From assembly GCF_023195515.1 (NCBI RefSeq), contig NZ_JALPKR020000002.1, positions 248,001 to 312,000 on the forward strand: 64,000 bases of DNA, written 5' to 3'. Under the pieces are notes generated by a model. It did no database searches and had not been told where the DNA came from. It saw nothing but the letters and a program-made list of their open reading frames with translations. Below are positions 52,504 through 63,780 of the stretch, in pieces (positions within the stretch are counted from its first letter, which is position 1; each line of letters starts with the position of its first letter). Made by a program: the position numbers and the translations under genes. The DNA comes from Variovorax sp. S12S4 (GTDB taxonomy: Bacteria > Pseudomonadota > Gammaproteobacteria > Burkholderiales > Burkholderiaceae_C).

Positions 52504-53100
52504 ATGAACAGACACGTCTTTCGCACCCTCGCGGGCCTTTCGGCGGCCGGTTTGCTGGCGGCGGGCGCCGCCACCGTGCAGGCCCAGGAAGCATGGGCGC
52601 GGGTGATTTCGGCCACCCCCGTGTATGAGACGACCGGCAGCAGCCCCAGCTACAACGTCACCTACGAATACAACGGCCGGCAGTACACCACGCGCATGAA
52701 CAGCCGTCCGGGCGCCACCATCCCGATCCAGGCCAACGCCTACGGCGTGACCACGGCACCGGTTGCGCCGCAGCCTCAGCTGCAGCCCTATCCGGTCGAG
52801 GCCGACCGCGGCCAGCAGCAATACCAGCAGAGCCCGCAATACGCGCAACCCTCGCAGCAGGGCGGGTCGCCCTGGGACAACGTGGTGCCCGAGCCGGGCG
52901 TGGTGGTTTCCAATGCGCCGCCGCCGGCACCGGTCTACGTGCGGCCGGCTCCGGTCTACGCGGCGCCCGTGTACGTGCAACCGACCTACGTCTATCCGCA
53001 GCCCTACGTCTACCCGCCGGTCGGCCTCTCGCTGAATTTCGGCTACTCCAGGGGATGGGGCGGCTACCGCGGCGGATGGGGCCACCGCCACTGGCGCTGA
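52504..53100 (+). CDS. Exported protein with Tyr/Pro-rich tail, hypothetical
   Basis: 198 residues. Signal peptide AAGLLAAGAATVQAQ. The N-terminal third (RVISATPVYETTGSSPSYNV) resembles small envelope proteins that precede glycine-zipper domains, but no glycine zipper is present. The middle is Gln-rich, then a Pro/Val/Tyr repeat tract (YVRPAPVYAAPVYVQPTYVY) and a Gly/Arg/His end (GWGGYRGGWGHRHWR). AGGAGAGAAC precedes the ATG. Function is unknown; a surface or periplasmic low-complexity role is likely. Confidence 0.8.
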   Translation: MNRHVFRTLAGLSAAGLLAAGAATVQAQEAWARVISATPVYETTGSSPSYNVTYEYNGRQYTTRMNSRPGATIPIQANAYGVTTAPVAPQPQLQPYPVEADRGQQQYQQSPQYAQPSQQGGSPWDNVVPEPGVVVSNAPPPAPVYVRPAPVYAAPVYVQPTYVYPQPYVYPPVGLSLNFGYSRGWGGYRGGWGHRHWR

Positions 53101-53115
53101 GCCGTGCCTAGGCAG

Positions 53116-53140
53116 GCGCCCGCGCAGAGGCTGCGGGCGC
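53116..53140 (+). terminator. GC-rich hairpin after exported-protein gene
   Basis: Perfect 8-base arms GCGCCCGC/GCGGGCGC with a 9-base loop, 15 bases after the stop. No U-run follows, so it may only slow polymerase or protect the RNA end. Confidence 0.35.
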
Positions 53141-53246
53141 GGGTTCGGCCAAGCCCTAAAATCGGGGACTTTTCCAACCCCGAGGGGTGCGCCGCCGCGG
53201 TGGTGCGTCCTCGACAAGCCGACCGCGCACGCGCCGGCGCCATCCA

Positions 53247-54934
<1,688 letters not shown>

Positions 54935-54958
54935 GCCGACGCGCTTTCTTTCAATGAC

Positions 54959-54982
54959 AAACGGGCCCTCATGGGCCCGTTT
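54959..54982 (+). terminator. Intrinsic terminator after argG
   Basis: AAACGGGCCC and GGGCCCGTTT pair around a TCAT loop, then TTTC. The A-rich left flank gives a U-run on the other strand too, so it may serve both argG and the converging gene at 55018. Confidence 0.88.
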
Positions 54983-55017
54983 TCATTTGTGCGAAGTGCT
55001 GCGCGCCTGCCGCTCGA

Positions 55018-55851
55018 TCAGTCGCCGCCACCGCCTCCGCCGCAACCACCACCGCAGCCGCCGGAAGAATCCCCTCCTCCGCTGCCGCCGTCGCCGCTGC
55101 CGCTCGATTCGCTGCCGCCGAAGCCGCCGGCATCGCCCGCGCCACCGCCATCCGACGACGAATCGCCAAAGCTGGTGCCGCAGTAAGCATCGGAGCCGCT
55201 TTGCCGGTCGATCGCCTTGCAGTCGGGCACGTAGTCGAAGCCGCCCGGAATGCCGAACTTCACGTCCAGCGCAAACAGCAGCGGCAGGCGCGAGGGCTTG
55301 CGCGGATCGATGCTTTCTTCCTTGCAGGCCCAATACCAGGTGCGGCGCAGGCCGTCGTTGCGCTTCGGGTCCTTGCCCAGCACCTCGGCCGGGCTGTGGT
55401 GCAGCATGCCGCCGAAGGCCGCCTTGCACCAGTTCTGGTAGCCCTGCGTGTGCAGAATGAACTCGTGCCAGGCCGTGTCGACCACCTTCGAAGGCATGGC
55501 CACGAACTTGCGGCCGCTGCGCAGATGGGCCATGAAGAACTGGCGCAGGCCGCGCAGCACCAGCTCGGCGTCGCGCACGCTGAGGCCCGGGTGCGCCGCG
55601 CGCAGCTTGCCGATGAGAAACGGCGGCATGCGGGCTTCACGGATGAACTGCCGGCGCAGGCTGGTTTCCATGAACCCCAGCGTGGCCGCCAGGGCCCACG
55701 CGCCAAGAACCAGCGGCACCAGCACCAGCCAGCCGCCATTGCGAAAGGCAAAGAACACCGCGACAAGCGCCCCCACCACCGCGGCCCGGCGTGCCCACAT
55801 CAGCGCGGCAATGCGCCGCCGGTAGTTCAGGTGCAGAAAATCCAGGTCCAT
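55018..55851 (-). CDS. Membrane protein with glycine-rich tail (GRDP/DUF1399-like core)
   Basis: 277 residues. Two membrane helices lie at ~20-65. A cytoplasmic core has VVDTAWHEFILHTQGYQNW and LHHSP, reminiscent of glycine-rich-domain (DUF1399-type) proteins. The last ~50 residues are Gly/Ser/Asp with two Cys and end in a pure glycine run before Asp. Its ATG shares one base with the murB stop. Function is unknown. Confidence 0.75.
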   Translation of the reverse strand: MDLDFLHLNYRRRIAALMWARRAAVVGALVAVFFAFRNGGWLVLVPLVLGAWALAATLGFMETSLRRQFIREARMPPFLIGKLRAAHPGLSVRDAELVLRGLRQFFMAHLRSGRKFVAMPSKVVDTAWHEFILHTQGYQNWCKAAFGGMLHHSPAEVLGKDPKRNDGLRRTWYWACKEESIDPRKPSRLPLLFALDVKFGIPGGFDYVPDCKAIDRQSGSDAYCGTSFGDSSSDGGGAGDAGGFGGSESSGSGDGGSGGGDSSGGCGGGCGGGGGGD

Positions 55852-56903
55852 CAGACGACCACCGGCTCCGGCTCCAGCCGGATACCGAAGCGCTCGTACA
55901 CGCTGGTCTGGATGGCCTTGGCCAGTGTCATCACCTCGCCGCCGGTCACCGGGTTTTCAAGGCCGCCGCGGTTCACCAGCACCAGCGCCTGCTTTTCGTA
56001 CACGCCGGCGTTGCCGACCGACTTGCCCTTCCAGCCGCAGGCGTCGATGAGCCAGCCCGCCGCCAGCTTGATGCTGCCGTCGGCCATGGGGTAGTGCACG
56101 ATCTTCGGGTCGCGCGCGATGATGTCGGCGCACTGCTCGGGCGTGACGGTGGGGTTCTTGAAGAAGCTGCCGGCATTGCCGAGCACCCGCCAGTCGGGCA
56201 GCTTGGCCCGCCGAATGGCGCAGATCCAGTCGAACACGTCGGTGGCGCTGGGCGTGAAGTTGCCCGTTTCATCCATCTTGCGCTCGAGGTCGAGGTAGCC
56301 CACCACCGCCTTCCAGGGCTTGGGCAACCGAAAGCGCACCCGGGTGATCAGCGCCCGGCCCGAAAGCCCGAAATCGTTGGGCCCGCTGCGCACGTGCTTG
56401 AACACCGAGTCGCGATAGCCGAAGGCGCACTGCGCGGCGTCCAGCGTAAAGGTGCGCCCGGTGTCCAGGTCGATGGCGTCGAGCGATTCGAAGCGGTCTT
56501 GCAGCTCGACCCCGTAGGCGCCGATGTTCTGCACCGGCGCGCCGCCCACGGTGCCCGGAATGAGCGCCAGGTTTTCGAGCCCCGGATAGCCGTTTGCCAG
56601 CATCCACTGGATTGCGTCGTGCCAGACCTCGCCCGCGCCGGCCTCCACGATCCAGGCGCGCGGGGTCTCCTCGACCAGCCGCAGGCCCTTGATCTCGACC
56701 TTGAGCACCAGCGGCTTCACGTCGCCCGTGATCACGATGTTGCTGCCCCCGCCAAGCACAAAGCGGGGGGCGTCGCGCCAGCGCGGATCGGCCCGCAGCT
56801 CGGCCACGTCCGCCTCGTTGGCGATGCGCGCCAGGTTCTGCGCGCGCGCGACGATGCCGAAGCTGTTGTACGGCTGCAGCGGGACGTTGTTCTCCACGAT
56901 CAT
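55851..56903 (-). CDS. murB: UDP-N-acetylenolpyruvoylglucosamine reductase
   Basis: 350 residues, type-I (E. coli-like) MurB. The FAD site is RFVLGGGSNIVITGD near residue 50; ENLALIPGTVGGAPVQNIGAYGVE is the flavin/substrate core; the catalytic Ser region is GNAGSFFKNP. It reduces the enolpyruvyl group in peptidoglycan precursor synthesis. It diverges from yajQ with about 45 bases between. Confidence 0.97.
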   Translation of the reverse strand: MIVENNVPLQPYNSFGIVARAQNLARIANEADVAELRADPRWRDAPRFVLGGGSNIVITGDVKPLVLKVEIKGLRLVEETPRAWIVEAGAGEVWHDAIQWMLANGYPGLENLALIPGTVGGAPVQNIGAYGVELQDRFESLDAIDLDTGRTFTLDAAQCAFGYRDSVFKHVRSGPNDFGLSGRALITRVRFRLPKPWKAVVGYLDLERKMDETGNFTPSATDVFDWICAIRRAKLPDWRVLGNAGSFFKNPTVTPEQCADIIARDPKIVHYPMADGSIKLAAGWLIDACGWKGKSVGNAGVYEKQALVLVNRGGLENPVTGGEVMTLAKAIQTSVYERFGIRLEPEPVVV

Positions 56904-56947
56904 GGGAGAATTGTCGCATCCAGCTACCGTGAATCCAGGAGGAGCCC

Positions 56948-57433
56948 ATGCCGTCTTTCGATACCGTCTGCGAACCCAATCTGCCCGAAGTGAAGAACGC
57001 GGTCGAAAACACCGCCAAGGAAATCGCAACGCGCTTCGATTTCAAGGGCACGGCAGCCGCCGTCGAGCTCAAGGACAAGGAAATCACGATGATCGGCGAC
57101 GCCGAGTTCCAGCTCGTGCAGGTCGAAGACATTCTTCGCGCCAAGCTCACCAAGCGCAGCGTCGATGTGCGTTTTCTCGACAAGGGCGACGTGCAGAAAA
57201 TCGGCGGCGACAAGGTCAAGCAGGTCATCAAGGTCAAGAGCGGCATCGAAACCGAGCAGGCCAAGAAGATCACCCGCATCATCAAGGACAGCAAGCTCAA
57301 GGTGCAGGCCGCCATCCAGGGCGACGCAGTGCGCATCACCGGCGCCAAGCGCGACGACCTGCAGGCCGCCATGGCGTTGATCAAGAAGGACGTGCCCGAC
57401 ATGCCCCTCTCGTTCAACAACTTCCGCGACTGA
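56948..57433 (+). CDS. yajQ: YajQ family nucleotide-binding protein
   Basis: 161 residues, full length: [19 protein letters not shown] at the start and PLSFNNFRD at the end are family hallmarks. Some YajQ proteins bind cyclic di-GMP and act with LysR regulators. A strong AGGAGGAG site lies upstream. The retropepsin-like gene starts seven bases after its stop. Confidence 0.97.
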   Translation: MPSFDTVCEPNLPEVKNAVENTAKEIATRFDFKGTAAAVELKDKEITMIGDAEFQLVQVEDILRAKLTKRSVDVRFLDKGDVQKIGGDKVKQVIKVKSGIETEQAKKITRIIKDSKLKVQAAIQGDAVRITGAKRDDLQAAMALIKKDVPDMPLSFNNFRD

Positions 57434-57440
57434 GCCCCGC

Positions 57441-58082
57441 ATGAAATCGCTGGTCGTCGCAGCGCAGTTGCTGGCTGCCGCTGCAGGCGCGCATGCGGCG
57501 AGCTCGGTCATGCTGACCGGCACCATCGGCAGCCGGGCCATCCTCATCGTGAACGGCGCTCCGCCCAAGACGGTGGCGGTCGGCGAAACCTTCCAGGGCG
57601 TCAAGCTGGTGTCGCTGCAGGCCGAGCAGGCGGTGGTCGAGCTCGAAGGCAAGCGCGTCAACCTGCGCATGGACACGCCGGTGAGCATTGGCGGCGGCAC
57701 GGGCACAGGCGGCGGCAGCCGCATCGTGCTGCCGGCGGACAGCCGCGGCCATTTCATGACGCAGGGCGCCATCAACGGCCGCACGGTCACGTTCATGCTC
57801 GACACCGGCGCCACGTCCATCGCGCTTTCGGCCGCCGACGCGCAGCGCATCGGGCTCGACTACAGCAAGGGGCAGCGCGTCCAGATGAACACCGCCAACG
57901 GCGTGTCCAGCGGCTACAAGCTGCGGCTGCAGTCGGTGCGCGTGGGCGACGTCGAGGTGTACGACGTCGAAGCCATCGTATCGCCGCAGCCCATGCCTTT
58001 TGTGCTGCTGGGCAACAGCTTCATCAACCGCTTCTCGATGCGCCGGGACGCGGACCAGATGGTCCTCGAGAAACGCTATTGA
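57441..58082 (+). CDS. Exported retropepsin-like aspartic protease
   Basis: 213 residues with signal peptide (VAAQLLAAAAGAHA). The catalytic motif is FMLDTGATSIALS near residue 120, followed by VLLGNSFINRF, both typical of the TIGR02281-type single-domain retropepsins. As with viral retropepsins it would need to dimerise. It lies in an operon with yajQ. Confidence 0.87.
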   Translation: MKSLVVAAQLLAAAAGAHAASSVMLTGTIGSRAILIVNGAPPKTVAVGETFQGVKLVSLQAEQAVVELEGKRVNLRMDTPVSIGGGTGTGGGSRIVLPADSRGHFMTQGAINGRTVTFMLDTGATSIALSAADAQRIGLDYSKGQRVQMNTANGVSSGYKLRLQSVRVGDVEVYDVEAIVSPQPMPFVLLGNSFINRFSMRRDADQMVLEKRY

Positions 58083-58098
58083 CCGTGCTTGTAGAGCG

Positions 58099-58452
58099 TC
58101 AGGCCTGCGCGGCCGTGACCACGATCTCGATCTTGTAGGCCGCATTGGCCATCTTGGCCTGCACCGTCGCGCGCGGCGGCGTGTTGCCGGCGGGAATCCA
58201 CGCATCCCAGATTTCGTTCATTGCCGTGATGTCGGTAATGTCCGCCAGGAAGATTTGCGTCATGAGAATGCGCGACTTGTCGCTGCCGGCCTCGGCCAGC
58301 AGGCGGTCGACCATGGCCAGCACCTGCGTGGTCTGGCCGCGGATGTCCTGCGAGGTGTCGTCGGGCACCTGGCCTGCAAGGTAGATGGTGCCGTTGTGCA
58401 CCGCCGTTTCAGACAAGCGGGGGCCGACGTGAAAGCGGGTAATGGTTGCCAT
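58099..58452 (-). CDS. RidA-family protein
   Basis: 117 residues. The start ITRFHVGPRLSETAVHNGT is of the YjgH/RidA-like branch; PPRATVQAKMANAAYKIEI carries the conserved arginine. It probably removes reactive imines or enamines. It lies 12 bases downstream of plsY. Confidence 0.9.
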   Translation of the reverse strand: MATITRFHVGPRLSETAVHNGTIYLAGQVPDDTSQDIRGQTTQVLAMVDRLLAEAGSDKSRILMTQIFLADITDITAMNEIWDAWIPAGNTPPRATVQAKMANAAYKIEIVVTAAQA

Positions 58453-58463
58453 GGTGTTCTTTC

Positions 58464-59099
58464 TCAAGCCTTTTTCTTGGAGCCGAGTTTCGACTCCGTG
58501 CCGGCCGCGAGCCGGCGGATGTTTTCGCGGTGCCGCCAGACGAGCAGCAGACTCATGATGATGATCGCAATCAACACCGTGCGGTCGAGTGGCCACGCAA
58601 TGTTGCCGCCAATCAGGTAGTACGCCGGCGCAAAGAATGCCGCCACCAGCGAAGACAGCGACGAATAGCGGAAGAACACCGCAATGATCAGCCAGGTGAC
58701 GCCGGTGGCCAGCCCCAGCCACGGCGCAATGCCCACCAGCACCCCGGCCGCCGTGGCCACACCCTTGCCGCCCTGGAAGCCGAAGAACACGGGGTACAGA
58801 TGGCCCAGGAAGGCCGCCAGGCCCGCCAGCGCAGCCACGCCCTCGCCCAGGCCCCACTGCGCGCCGAAATGGCGAATCACGAACACCGGCAGCCAGCCCT
58901 TGAGCGCATCGAGCAGCAAGGTGGCCAGCGCCGCGCCCTTGTTGCCCGAGCGCAGCACGTTGGTGGCACCGGGGTTGCCGCTGCCGTAGCTGCGCGGATC
59001 GGCCATGCCGAGCGATTTGCTCACGATGACCGCGAACGAAAGCGAGCCGATCAGGTACGAAGCCACGATGGCAAGGAGGGAAGGCAAATGAAAGCTCAA
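58464..59099 (-). CDS. plsY: Glycerol-3-phosphate acyltransferase
   Basis: About 211 residues, five membrane helices. The three PlsY motifs are visible: [22 protein letters not shown] near 35-60, [19 protein letters not shown] near 105, and a C-terminal [14 protein letters not shown]. It acylates glycerol-3-phosphate with acyl-phosphate. A TTG at 59099 with GGAG ten bases upstream is the likely start; no ATG fits the family's N-terminus. Confidence 0.93.
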   Translation of the reverse strand: MSFHLPSLLAIVASYLIGSLSFAVIVSKSLGMADPRSYGSGNPGATNVLRSGNKGAALATLLLDALKGWLPVFVIRHFGAQWGLGEGVAALAGLAAFLGHLYPVFFGFQGGKGVATAAGVLVGIAPWLGLATGVTWLIIAVFFRYSSLSSLVAAFFAPAYYLIGGNIAWPLDRTVLIAIIIMSLLLVWRHRENIRRLAAGTESKLGSKKKA

Positions 59100-59140
59100 G
59101 GCGGCGCTCCACGAAGGATGGATGTTCTTATTCGGGCCGG

Positions 59141-59632
59141 CTATTCTGCCAGCGCGCACTGCACCGGCTTGGCGCCGAGCAGCGCCACGCACACCTGCGG
59201 GTCGATGCCCACCAGGTAGCCGCGCCGCCCGCCGTTGATCGCGATCTTCGGCAGTTCCAGAATGGTCGACTCGATGTACACCGGCATCTGGCGCCGCGTG
59301 CCGAAGGGCGAGGTGCCGCCCACCATGTAGCCGCTGTGGCGCTGCGCGACCTCGGGCTTGCAGGGCTCCACCGACTTGGCGCCGATCTGCCGCGCCAGGT
59401 TCTTGGTCGACACCGTGCGGTTGCCGTGCATCAGCACGATGAGCGGCTTGGCGTCCTGGTCCTGCATCACCAGCGTCTTCACGACGGTGAAGGGGTCGAA
59501 GCCCAGCACCTCGGCGCTGTGCTGCGCGCCGCCGTGTTCCAGGTACTCGTACGGGTGCTCCGTGAAGGCGACCTTGTGCTCGCGCAGCAGCTGCGTGGCG
59601 GGAGTTTCGGAAACGTGCGCCTTCTTGCTCAC
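59141..59632 (-). CDS. ybaK: Cys-tRNA(Pro) deacylase
   Basis: 163 residues of the YbaK branch of the ProX/YbaK family. The catalytic-lysine region [10 protein letters not shown] (~55) and [17 protein letters not shown] (~105) are intact. It clears mischarged Cys-tRNA(Pro). The GTG start has AGGGG upstream; the gene lies 22 bases after the Tas-like gene. Confidence 0.93.
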   Translation of the reverse strand: MSKKAHVSETPATQLLREHKVAFTEHPYEYLEHGGAQHSAEVLGFDPFTVVKTLVMQDQDAKPLIVLMHGNRTVSTKNLARQIGAKSVEPCKPEVAQRHSGYMVGGTSPFGTRRQMPVYIESTILELPKIAINGGRRGYLVGIDPQVCVALLGAKPVQCALAE

Positions 59633-59654
59633 CGGCGCACCCCTGGCGCTGCGC

Positions 59655-60716
59655 TCACGTTGCCGGGTCCCGGATTTCCCAGCGGATCTGGTCGATCTCG
59701 GCCAAGACCTCGGGCGAAAGCGTGGTGCCCCACACGTCAAGGTCTTCGTCGAGCTGAGCCACCGTGGTCACGCCGATGATGGTGCTTGCCACCTGCCATT
59801 TGGTGTAGCAGAAGGCCAGCGCCAGCTGCACCGGCGTCAGGCCGTTGTCGCGCGCCAGCTGGTTGTAGCGGCGCGCCGCCTTCAATGCATCGGGCCGGCC
59901 CCAGCGCTGCTTGCGCACCGATTCGTAGCTCGAGATGCGCGCGCCCTTCGGTGCCTCCGGCCCCTCGATGCCGCCCTGGTCGTACTTGCCGGTCAACAGG
60001 CCAAAGGCCAGCGGCGAATACGCCAGCAGCGAAACGCCGAGCCGGTGCATCGTCTCGTCGAGACCGTTCTCGAGCCCACGGCTCACCAGGTTGTAGACGT
60101 TCTGCACCGAGGCCACGCGCGGCAGGCCGTGCTGCTCGGCCAGCCGTACGAACTCGTGCACGCCGTACGGGGTTTCGTTCGAAAGGCCGATTTCGCGCAC
60201 CTTGCCGGCCTTGACCAGCCCGCCCAGCGCCTCGAGCTGCTCGTGGATCGGGGTTTGCGAGGTTTCCTTGGCCGGGTCGTAGTAAAGGGCGCCGAAGGCC
60301 GGCACGTGGCGCTCGGGCCAATGGATCTGGTACAGGTCGATGACGTCGGTCTTCAGCCGCTTCAGGCTGGCGTTGCACGAGGCCACGATGTCGGCCGCCG
60401 TCATGCCCGTGCCTTCGCGCACCCAGGGTGTGGCGCGCACAGGGCCGGCCACCTTGGTGGCGAGCGTGATCTTCTGGCGCGCGCCGGGGTTGGCCGCAAA
60501 CCAGTTGCCGATGATGGTTTCGGTGGCGCCGTAGGTCTCCTGGCGCGTGGGTACCGCATACATCTCGGCCGTGTCGATGAAATCGACGCCGCGCTCGAGC
60601 GAGCGGCTCAAGATGGCATGCGAGGTGGGCTCGTCCACCTGTTCGCCGAATGTCATGGTGCCAAGGCAGATCGGGGTGACCTGCAGGCTGCTCTGGCCGA
60701 GTTGGATTTTTTTCAT
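59655..60716 (-). CDS. tas: Aldo/keto reductase, Tas-like
   Basis: 353 residues, NADPH-dependent TIM barrel. Marks are LGTMTFGEQ, the catalytic Asp/Tyr in FIDTAEMYAVP, Lys in LATKVAG and His in IDLYQIHWPER. The residue pattern YAVP..ETYG matches E. coli Tas rather than other reductases. Its natural substrate is unknown. It diverges from the alpha/beta hydrolase gene; 60,717-60,831 shows no clear signal. Confidence 0.92.
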   Translation of the reverse strand: MKKIQLGQSSLQVTPICLGTMTFGEQVDEPTSHAILSRSLERGVDFIDTAEMYAVPTRQETYGATETIIGNWFAANPGARQKITLATKVAGPVRATPWVREGTGMTAADIVASCNASLKRLKTDVIDLYQIHWPERHVPAFGALYYDPAKETSQTPIHEQLEALGGLVKAGKVREIGLSNETPYGVHEFVRLAEQHGLPRVASVQNVYNLVSRGLENGLDETMHRLGVSLLAYSPLAFGLLTGKYDQGGIEGPEAPKGARISSYESVRKQRWGRPDALKAARRYNQLARDNGLTPVQLALAFCYTKWQVASTIIGVTTVAQLDEDLDVWGTTLSPEVLAEIDQIRWEIRDPAT

Positions 60717-60831
60717 GCGCGGAATGCTACCGCCCTCCTCTACGGTGCGCTGGCCGCGGGCTCAAAACCCGAGCGCGCGCTGTCTTGTGGCGGACTGCGC
60801 CGCGGCCCGCGGCTCCGTATCATCGGCGCCC

Positions 60832-61761
60832 ATGTACCAAGCCCTTCGTCCTTCGCGCACCGAATTCGTGCCCGTGCGCAATCTCCGCTACCACGTGCGC
60901 GTGTGGGGCGAGCCCTCCGCGGCGCGGCCGCCGTTGGTGCTGCTGCACGGCTGGATGGACGTGGGGGCCTCGTGGCAGTTCGTGGTCGATGCGTTGGCCG
61001 AAGAGCGCTTCATCATCGCGCCCGACTGGCGCGGCTTTGGCCTGACCGATGGCGGCGGCGTCGACAACTACTGGCTGCCCGACTACCTTGCCGACCTGGA
61101 ATGGCTGCTCGACCATTACGCGGGCGAAGGCGATGCGGCGCAGCCCGTCGATCTGGTCGGCCACAGCATGGGCGGCAATGTCGCCATGCACTATGCGGGG
61201 GCAAGGCCCGGGCGCATTCGGCGCCTGGTCAATTGCGAAGGCTTCGGCATGCCCGCGCGCAAGCCCGAGGAAGCGCCCGCGCGCTACGGGCAATGGATCG
61301 ACGAGCTCAAGCGCCTGCACCGCGGCGAAATGGCGCTTGCCAGCTACTCGTCGGTCGACGGCGTGGCGCGCCGGCTCATGAAGACCAACCCGCGCCTCAC
61401 GCCCGACAAGGCGAACTGGCTGGCCGGCCATTGGTCGGCCGCGCAAACCCAGCCCGACGGCAGCGAGCGCTGGCAGATTTTGGGCGAAGCCGCGCACAAG
61501 ATCATCAATGCGAACATCTTCCGGGTCGACGAAACGCTCGCCTTGTATGCGCGGATCTCGGCGCCCACGCTCATGGTCGAGGCCGCTGACGACAGCCTGC
61601 ACGGCTGGTGGAAAAACCGCTACACGCTCGAAGAGTTTCACGAGCGCCTGAAGTCCGTGCCCTCGGTGCGCATCGAGCAGGTGGCCGATGCCGGCCACAT
61701 GCTGCACCACGACCAGCCGCAGCGCGTGGCCGGACTGATCGAGCAGTTCCTGGCCGGCTGA
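60832..61761 (+). CDS. Alpha/beta hydrolase
   Basis: 309 residues. The oxyanion region LLHGWMDVGASW, nucleophile elbow LVGHSMGGNVAM near 100, an acid in PTLMVEAADDSL near 245 and His in DAGHMLHHDQP near 285 complete a triad. It resembles serine hydrolase-like (SERHL) and epoxide-hydrolase-type proteins; the substrate is unknown. Confidence 0.9.
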   Translation: MYQALRPSRTEFVPVRNLRYHVRVWGEPSAARPPLVLLHGWMDVGASWQFVVDALAEERFIIAPDWRGFGLTDGGGVDNYWLPDYLADLEWLLDHYAGEGDAAQPVDLVGHSMGGNVAMHYAGARPGRIRRLVNCEGFGMPARKPEEAPARYGQWIDELKRLHRGEMALASYSSVDGVARRLMKTNPRLTPDKANWLAGHWSAAQTQPDGSERWQILGEAAHKIINANIFRVDETLALYARISAPTLMVEAADDSLHGWWKNRYTLEEFHERLKSVPSVRIEQVADAGHMLHHDQPQRVAGLIEQFLAG

Positions 61762-61771
61762 CCTGCCAGCT

Positions 61772-62485
61772 TCAGTTGGCCGCGCGGCCCTGCAAGGTGC
61801 GCTGCAGCGCCGCGCGCGCCAGCAGCCGCGTGGAATCGAGCGTCGGCAGCGGCGAGTTCACGTCGTTCATGATCAGTGGAATTTCGGTGCAGCCAAGCAC
61901 CACCGCATCGCAGCCGTCTTCGTCCTTCATGCGCTGGATGACGCGGCGGAACGCCGTGATGGCGTCGGGCGTGAAAACACCGCAAACCAACTCGTCCATG
62001 ATGATGCGGTTGATCTCTTCGCGCTCTTCAGCGTTAGGTCGAACGTATTCAAGCCCCTTGACCGACAGCTTCTCGGGGTAGACCTCGCTCTCAACCAGCC
62101 AGCGCGTGCCGGTGATGGCCAGGCGCTTGAACCCGCGCTGCGCGGCTTCGTCGGCCACGCATTCGGCAATGTGCAACCACGGCAACGGCGAGCGTTCCGC
62201 GATGAAAGGCAGCGCCTGGTGAATGGTGTTGTCCGGGCAGACCAGAAAACTCGCCCCTATCTTCGCGAGTTTGTTGGCCGAAGCCAACATCACCTCGCCC
62301 ACGCCGCGCCAGTCGTTGCGGTAGATGTGCTGCATGTAGTCGGCAAGCGACGGCGTGTGCATCGAGACTTCAGGATGCGCATGCGGGCCGAGCAGCTGGG
62401 CCCCTTCCACGCAGATGGTTTGGTAGCAGAGCGCCGCGCCTTCGGCGGAGCATCCGACGATTCCGATGTGCTGGGTCATCCGCAC
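61772..62485 (-). CDS. Aspartate/glutamate racemase family protein
   Basis: 237 residues with the two racemase cysteines: ASFLVCPDNTIHQ near 85 and VVLGCTEIPLI near 200. Start region HIGIVGCSAEGAAL is typical. It probably racemises aspartate or a related acid. It converges with the hydrolase gene, 10 bases apart. ATG 62479 (second Met) is also a possible start. Confidence 0.9.
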   Translation of the reverse strand: MRMTQHIGIVGCSAEGAALCYQTICVEGAQLLGPHAHPEVSMHTPSLADYMQHIYRNDWRGVGEVMLASANKLAKIGASFLVCPDNTIHQALPFIAERSPLPWLHIAECVADEAAQRGFKRLAITGTRWLVESEVYPEKLSVKGLEYVRPNAEEREEINRIIMDELVCGVFTPDAITAFRRVIQRMKDEDGCDAVVLGCTEIPLIMNDVNSPLPTLDSTRLLARAALQRTLQGRAAN

Positions 62486-62532
62486 ATGCTACAAGCCCGC
62501 GGGCCCGGCGCGCGCCAGACCCGGCTTTGCAC

Positions 62533-62889
62533 TCAAGCTTCTTCGTCCGCGTCGTTGCCAGTCAGCATCAGCACCTCTTCGACGAAGGCGTCGAAGTGCG
62601 GCAGCGCGGCGGGCAGCGGCCGGGCCGGCGCGGCCTGGCCGTCGTCGAAAAAGTGCTCGGCGCCGGCCGAAAGCGCCACCCATTCGCCCGCCTCGAACAG
62701 CAGGCCCAGGTAGCCGTGTTCGGTGCGCACGTAGAACAGGCTCGCACGTTCGAGCACCCGCTGGCCTGCGGGCGCTTCTTCGCGGCCCCAGGTCACGCCT
62801 TGCCCGGCCAGGCGCTCGGTGATGCGGCCGTCGCACACATGCGTGTCGCACCAGCGTCCTTCGGCATCGAAAACGGCGAGCACGGGCAT
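62533..62889 (-). CDS. Hypothetical protein, 118 aa
   Basis: Acidic soluble protein without signal peptide or recognised domain (LAVFDAEGRWCDTHVCDGRI, then GLLFEAGEWVALSAGAEHFF). It lies 20 bases downstream of metQ and may share its transcript. Coding is supported by composition and spacing. Confidence 0.65.
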   Translation of the reverse strand: MPVLAVFDAEGRWCDTHVCDGRITERLAGQGVTWGREEAPAGQRVLERASLFYVRTEHGYLGLLFEAGEWVALSAGAEHFFDDGQAAPARPLPAALPHFDAFVEEVLMLTGNDADEEA

Positions 62890-62909
62890 GGGCGTCCTTT
62901 GCTTGAGAG

Positions 62910-63731
62910 TTACTGCAGGAAGCTGGGCTTGGCGTAGCCCTGGAACTTGGTGTCGACCACGGCCTTGAACTCCTTGGAGCGGTAGGCGTCGGCAATGTCC
63001 TTGGCCCAGGGCGCGTTCTTGTCCGCGCTCTTCACGGCCACCACGTTCAGGTAGTAGTCGGGCGTCTTTTCGAGCACCACGGCCTCGGTGAGCTTCAGGC
63101 CCGACGAGATTGCGAAGTTGCCGTTGACGATGGCGTAGTCGGTATCGCCCAGCGAGCGCGGCAGCTGCGCGGCTTCGAGCGGAATGAACTTCAGCTTCTT
63201 CGGGTTCTCGGCCACGTCTTTTTCAGACGCGCGCAGCGGATCGACGCCGGGCTTGATGGTGATGAGCTTGTTCTGCTCCAGCAGCACGAGCGCGCGGGCC
63301 AGGTTGCTGGGGTCGTTGGGCAGCGTGAAGCGGTCGCCCTCTTTCACTTCGGCCAGGGTCTTGCGCTTGGTCGAGTACACGCCCAGCGGCGCGATCGGGC
63401 CCTGCACCAGTTCGGCGAGGTCCAGCTTCTGGTCGGCCGAGAACTTCTTCAAATAGACCTGGTGCTGAAAGAAATTGGCGTCGAGCGAACCTTGGGCCAG
63501 CGCGAGATTGGGCTGCACGTAGTCGTTGAACTCGACCAGCTTCACCTTGTAGCCCTTCTTCTCGAGGAGGGGGACGATGCCGGCCTTGAGCTGGTCGATG
63601 TTGGAGCCGGCGGTGCCGCCGATAACGAGGTTCTTCTTGGCTTCTTGCGCCTGTGCCAGCGAAAGGCCGCCGAACGAGAGGGCGACCAGAGACAAGGCGA
63701 GAACGGAGCGGCGCAGCAGTGCGGTTTTCAT
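62910..63731 (-). CDS. metQ: D-methionine ABC transporter substrate-binding protein
   Basis: 273 residues with signal peptide (LALSLVALSFGGLSLAQAQ). NlpA/MetQ marks: VKLVEFNDYVQPNLALAQG, DANFFQHQVYLKKF, RFTLPNDPSNLARALVLLE. No lipobox Cys is seen after the signal peptide, so it appears soluble rather than lipid-anchored. The region upstream of the ATG is a long pyrimidine tract with no Shine-Dalgarno. Confidence 0.93.
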   Translation of the reverse strand: MKTALLRRSVLALSLVALSFGGLSLAQAQEAKKNLVIGGTAGSNIDQLKAGIVPLLEKKGYKVKLVEFNDYVQPNLALAQGSLDANFFQHQVYLKKFSADQKLDLAELVQGPIAPLGVYSTKRKTLAEVKEGDRFTLPNDPSNLARALVLLEQNKLITIKPGVDPLRASEKDVAENPKKLKFIPLEAAQLPRSLGDTDYAIVNGNFAISSGLKLTEAVVLEKTPDYYLNVVAVKSADKNAPWAKDIADAYRSKEFKAVVDTKFQGYAKPSFLQ

Positions 63732-63780
63732 GGAATGAGCAGGATAGAAAAGAGACAAAAGGAAAGAGAAAAACAAAAAA

